This document shows positions 19,333 through 21,270 of a stretch of DNA of 21,270 nucleotides, one piece after another. The DNA is from Paraglomus occultum (Eukaryota > Glomeromycota > Glomeromycetes > Paraglomerales > Paraglomeraceae). Where the stretch lies: positions 1 to 21,270 of the forward strand of contig CAJVPJ010000592.1 of assembly GCA_910592205.1 (NCBI GenBank), in the 5' to 3' direction. Each line of letters opens with the position of its first letter. Within the stretch, counting starts at the first letter, position 1. Made by a program: the position numbers and the translations under genes. Under the pieces are notes generated by a model that saw only the letters and a list, made by a program, of their open reading frames with translations, was not told where the DNA came from and searched no databases.

Positions 19333-19882
19333 TGGGTCGCTATACCACGAACATATAGGCCCAAACCCAAGTGTTTTGTTGAAAGTTAAGTAGTTTAAAC
19401 TGTACCCTATTTTGTTTTACTTAGCGTATTCTAATGTTTCTATCGCTTCCATAACCACTGGTTCTGATCAGTAGTAGTAGTAAGGTTGTAAGCGGTCGCT
19501 GCTATACACGAACATATAGGACCACATAATATCCAAAACCAAGTGCTTTGTCGAAAGTCAAGTATTTTAAACGTACCAAAGGTATCCCTATTTTGTTTTT
19601 CACTTAGCGTATTCTAATGTTTCTATCGTTTCCATAACCACCGGTTCTGATCAGTAGTAAGGTTGTAAGCGGTTGCTGCTATATACGAACATATAGGCCA
19701 TTTAACGCCCAAACCCAAGTGTTTTTGTCGAAAGTTAAGTAGTTTAAATTGTACCAAAGGTATCCCTATTTTGTTTTACTTAACGTATTTTCTAATGTTT
19801 CAATTATCTCCATAGTAAAGGTTGTAAACGGACCACACACCACCCAAACCCAAGTACTTGTCGAAAGTTAAGTACTGTAATT
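19333..19882. repeat. Tandem repeat of ~160-178 bp units (about 3.3 copies)
   Basis: Landmarks recur in order: CGAACATATAGG (near 19350, 19508, 19686), CCAAGTG(C/T)TTT with GTCGAAAGT, CCCTATTTTGTTTT, GCGTATTCTAATGTTTCTAT and CTGATCAGTAGTA with AAGGTTGTAA. A fourth partial unit runs 19831-19882. Units have diverged by small indels. No coding potential. Confidence 0.85.
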
Positions 19883-20220
19883 ATTCAAATTAAATATACT
19901 CAGTTCTTTTTGTAATATTTATTAAATTAGCATCTTATGATTGGTATCGAATAATAGTATTTTTGTTAAGAAAAACGTCGACGATAATACCATATTAATA
20001 TCGTATACATCAAATTACACATACTATCATTTCATTAAATTAATATCGATGATATTACTCCATAATTCTACTTGAGTATTATGAGGGTTGAAATAACATA
20101 CATATATCAGTACGACGAATATAATTATTTGAATTAAATATACTCAGTTTTTTTTGTAATATTTATTAAATTAGCATCTTATGATTAATATCGAATAATA
20201 GTATTTCTGTTAAGAAATAC
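19878..20220. repeat. 99-bp direct repeats flanking a 145-bp spacer
   Basis: 19878-19976 and 20122-20220 are near-identical, sharing AAATATACTCAGTT, TTGTAATATTTATTAAATTA and GCATCTTATGATT, with only a few substitutions. Spacing is 244 bp. There are no TG...CA ends and no clear flanking duplication, so I do not call them LTRs. Confidence 0.9.
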
Positions 20221-20383
20221 TACACATGATCTTAGTTAATCTGGCTGAGAGGATTGTGTAGCAAAGCAGAGCGGCGCGAGCACAACGTACACATCGACGA
20301 TGTGTTACAACGTAGCTGGTGATTCTTATTTATTATTGTAAGGTTTTTTTACGTGGTTTTTTGCATAAATATATCGTGTTTTA

Positions 20384-20505
20384 AATTTCATCTCCAAGTC
20401 TAATGTTGTATTATACACCGATTTTCGCTCTGCATACCTTGATAACTTTTAAAACATTCAATTTCATCTCCAAGTCTAATGTTGCGTTATACACCGATTT
20501 TCGCT
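20384..20505. repeat. 46-bp direct repeat, 76-bp period
   Basis: AATTTCATCTCCAAGTCTAA and the next 26 bases occur at 20384-20429 and 20460-20505 with two mismatches. A further diverged repeat of words such as AATTTAAAGAT and AATCTTGTAATTGAA lies at about 20535-20730. Confidence 0.92.
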
Positions 20506-21082
20506 ACCAGTTATCAAATACATCTTGTACAATTTAAAGATTTATAACCGACGATATGTCGATCATAATGACTAATCTTGTAATTGAAATTATTCAAAAA
20601 CTACAAGATATACGCTTCCAAAACTTTTATCGACCATAATAACCAGTTATTACGTACAATCTTTCATAATTTAAAGATCAATACTCAACTTCAATATCAC
20701 CTACAGCGCTCAATCTTGTAATTGAATTTATCACAAATCGTACATAATAACCTCTATCTATTTTTAAGCAGCAGATAGATCAATGTCATAGTCACAAAAT
20801 ATGTAAATTTTAAGATCACAGCATTCGTAGTTATCGAGATATTCGTGAAAAACCGGTTTCGATTGATCTGCTCGCTCATATACTTATTTTGGGTATACAT
20901 TTCAGATCTGGAAATGATTTCCAGTGTAACCACCAAATATAGACTGATGTCTGATATAAGAAATAATCTACAAAATTATCTAATTTGGTAAGAAACGTGA
21001 CATAAATTCTATTTCCTTTTTCGAATATCTATATTTATATAGTAATGCGAAATGTCGATCAAAGTTAAAGGGGTGTGCACTA
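20506..21082. other. AT-rich gene-free interval
   Basis: No gene supported. Contains the diverged repeat words noted for 20384-20505. The minus-strand frame at 20754-20936 has chance-like composition. Confidence 0.5.
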
Positions 21083-21270
21083 CAGTCAAAGCTCGTTATA
21101 ATAGGACTACGTTATAATGGAATCGCATTATAATGAGAAATTTTTTGAGAACACTTTTTTCCAATACACAGTGAAACTCGATAAGTCGGACATTCGATAA
21201 GTCGGATTTGGCTTAAGTCGGACGAAATCTCTCACCCCTTTTTTTCATATTTAAATTTTTCTCGATAAGT
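21083..21270 (+). mobile_element. Left end of a pogo-like TIR element (outer), interrupted
   Basis: After TA (21081-21082) the sequence CAGTCAAAGCTCGTTATAAT is followed by GTTATAATGGAATCGCATTA, the repeated GTTATAATGG word typical of pogo/Tigger-like ends. It is interrupted at 21167 by another terminus. The right end is outside the window. Confidence 0.65.
21167..21270 (+). mobile_element. Left end of a second TIR element nested in the first
   Basis: TA (21165-21166) is followed by CACAGTGAAACTCGATAAGT, then repeats of the word CGATAAGTCGGA/TTAAGTCGGAC. The CACAGTGAA start is shared with the elements at 8751 and 10520, but the internal word differs, indicating a third related family. Truncated by the window end. 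Confidence 0.75.

Noticed and set aside
19878-20220. Miniature LTR retrotransposon (TRIM)
   Set aside because: The 99-bp direct repeats lack TG...CA ends, a primer binding site, a polypurine tract and a target duplication that I can see.
20236-20320. tRNA-like stretch (CTGGCTGAGAGGATTG...)
   Set aside because: No T-loop GTTCRANNC at the right distance and no foldable acceptor stem.

Overview
The window is eukaryotic nuclear DNA, most likely from an early-diverging fungus and probably an arbuscular mycorrhizal one (Glomeromycotina). The left third holds intron-rich genes with short GT-AG introns of 64-307 bp. The right two thirds are AT-rich, full of small inverted-repeat transposons and tandem repeats, and carry gene types that I recall, from memory only, as multi-copy in Rhizophagus-like genomes: Mrr-type nuclease-fold genes and a decayed family with a PD...E-x-S signature. 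The taxon is an inference. There is no sign of a prokaryote, virus or organelle.

Region by region. 117-5521 (+) is the 3' part of a HIR3/CABIN1-type histone chaperone gene: 18 exons that join in phase into 1263 residues, with the 5' end outside the window. 5813-6400 (+) is a small chromodomain protein gene. 6761-7078 (-) is a small single-pass membrane protein, convergent with it. After about 7.5 kb the character changes. 7728-8180 is a 94-bp minisatellite. 8751-9235 and 10520-11515 are two pogo/Tigger-like non-autonomous transposons with TA target duplications; the second keeps a transposase C-terminal scrap. 11570-12741 (-) is a decayed gene of a lineage-specific family.

14011-15179 (-) and 17702-18623 (-) are tandem paralogues of an intron-containing Mrr-type (type IV restriction-like) PD-(D/E)xK nuclease. 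The first is broken in its C-terminal half; the second is open and ends in a predicted membrane segment. Directly behind the second, on the same strand, is an ORF with a ParB/Srx-like 'SLDNRRL' motif. Two unrecognised coding segments lie between the paralogues at 15734-15931 (-) and 16159-16673 (+). Both nuclease copies carry the same 112-bp block about 397 bp upstream of the ATG, 97% identical although the exons are strongly diverged. 19.3-21.3 kb is repeat-rich and ends in two nested transposon termini.

Functionally the left part looks like conserved chromatin housekeeping: replication-independent nucleosome assembly plus a histone-mark reader. The right part looks like a fast-evolving compartment collecting nuclease-fold genes. 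The most interesting hypothesis is that the Mrr-like genes and the ParB-like ORF belong to an expanded, bacteria-like nuclease repertoire in a eukaryote. That rests on motifs and layout, not on any search.
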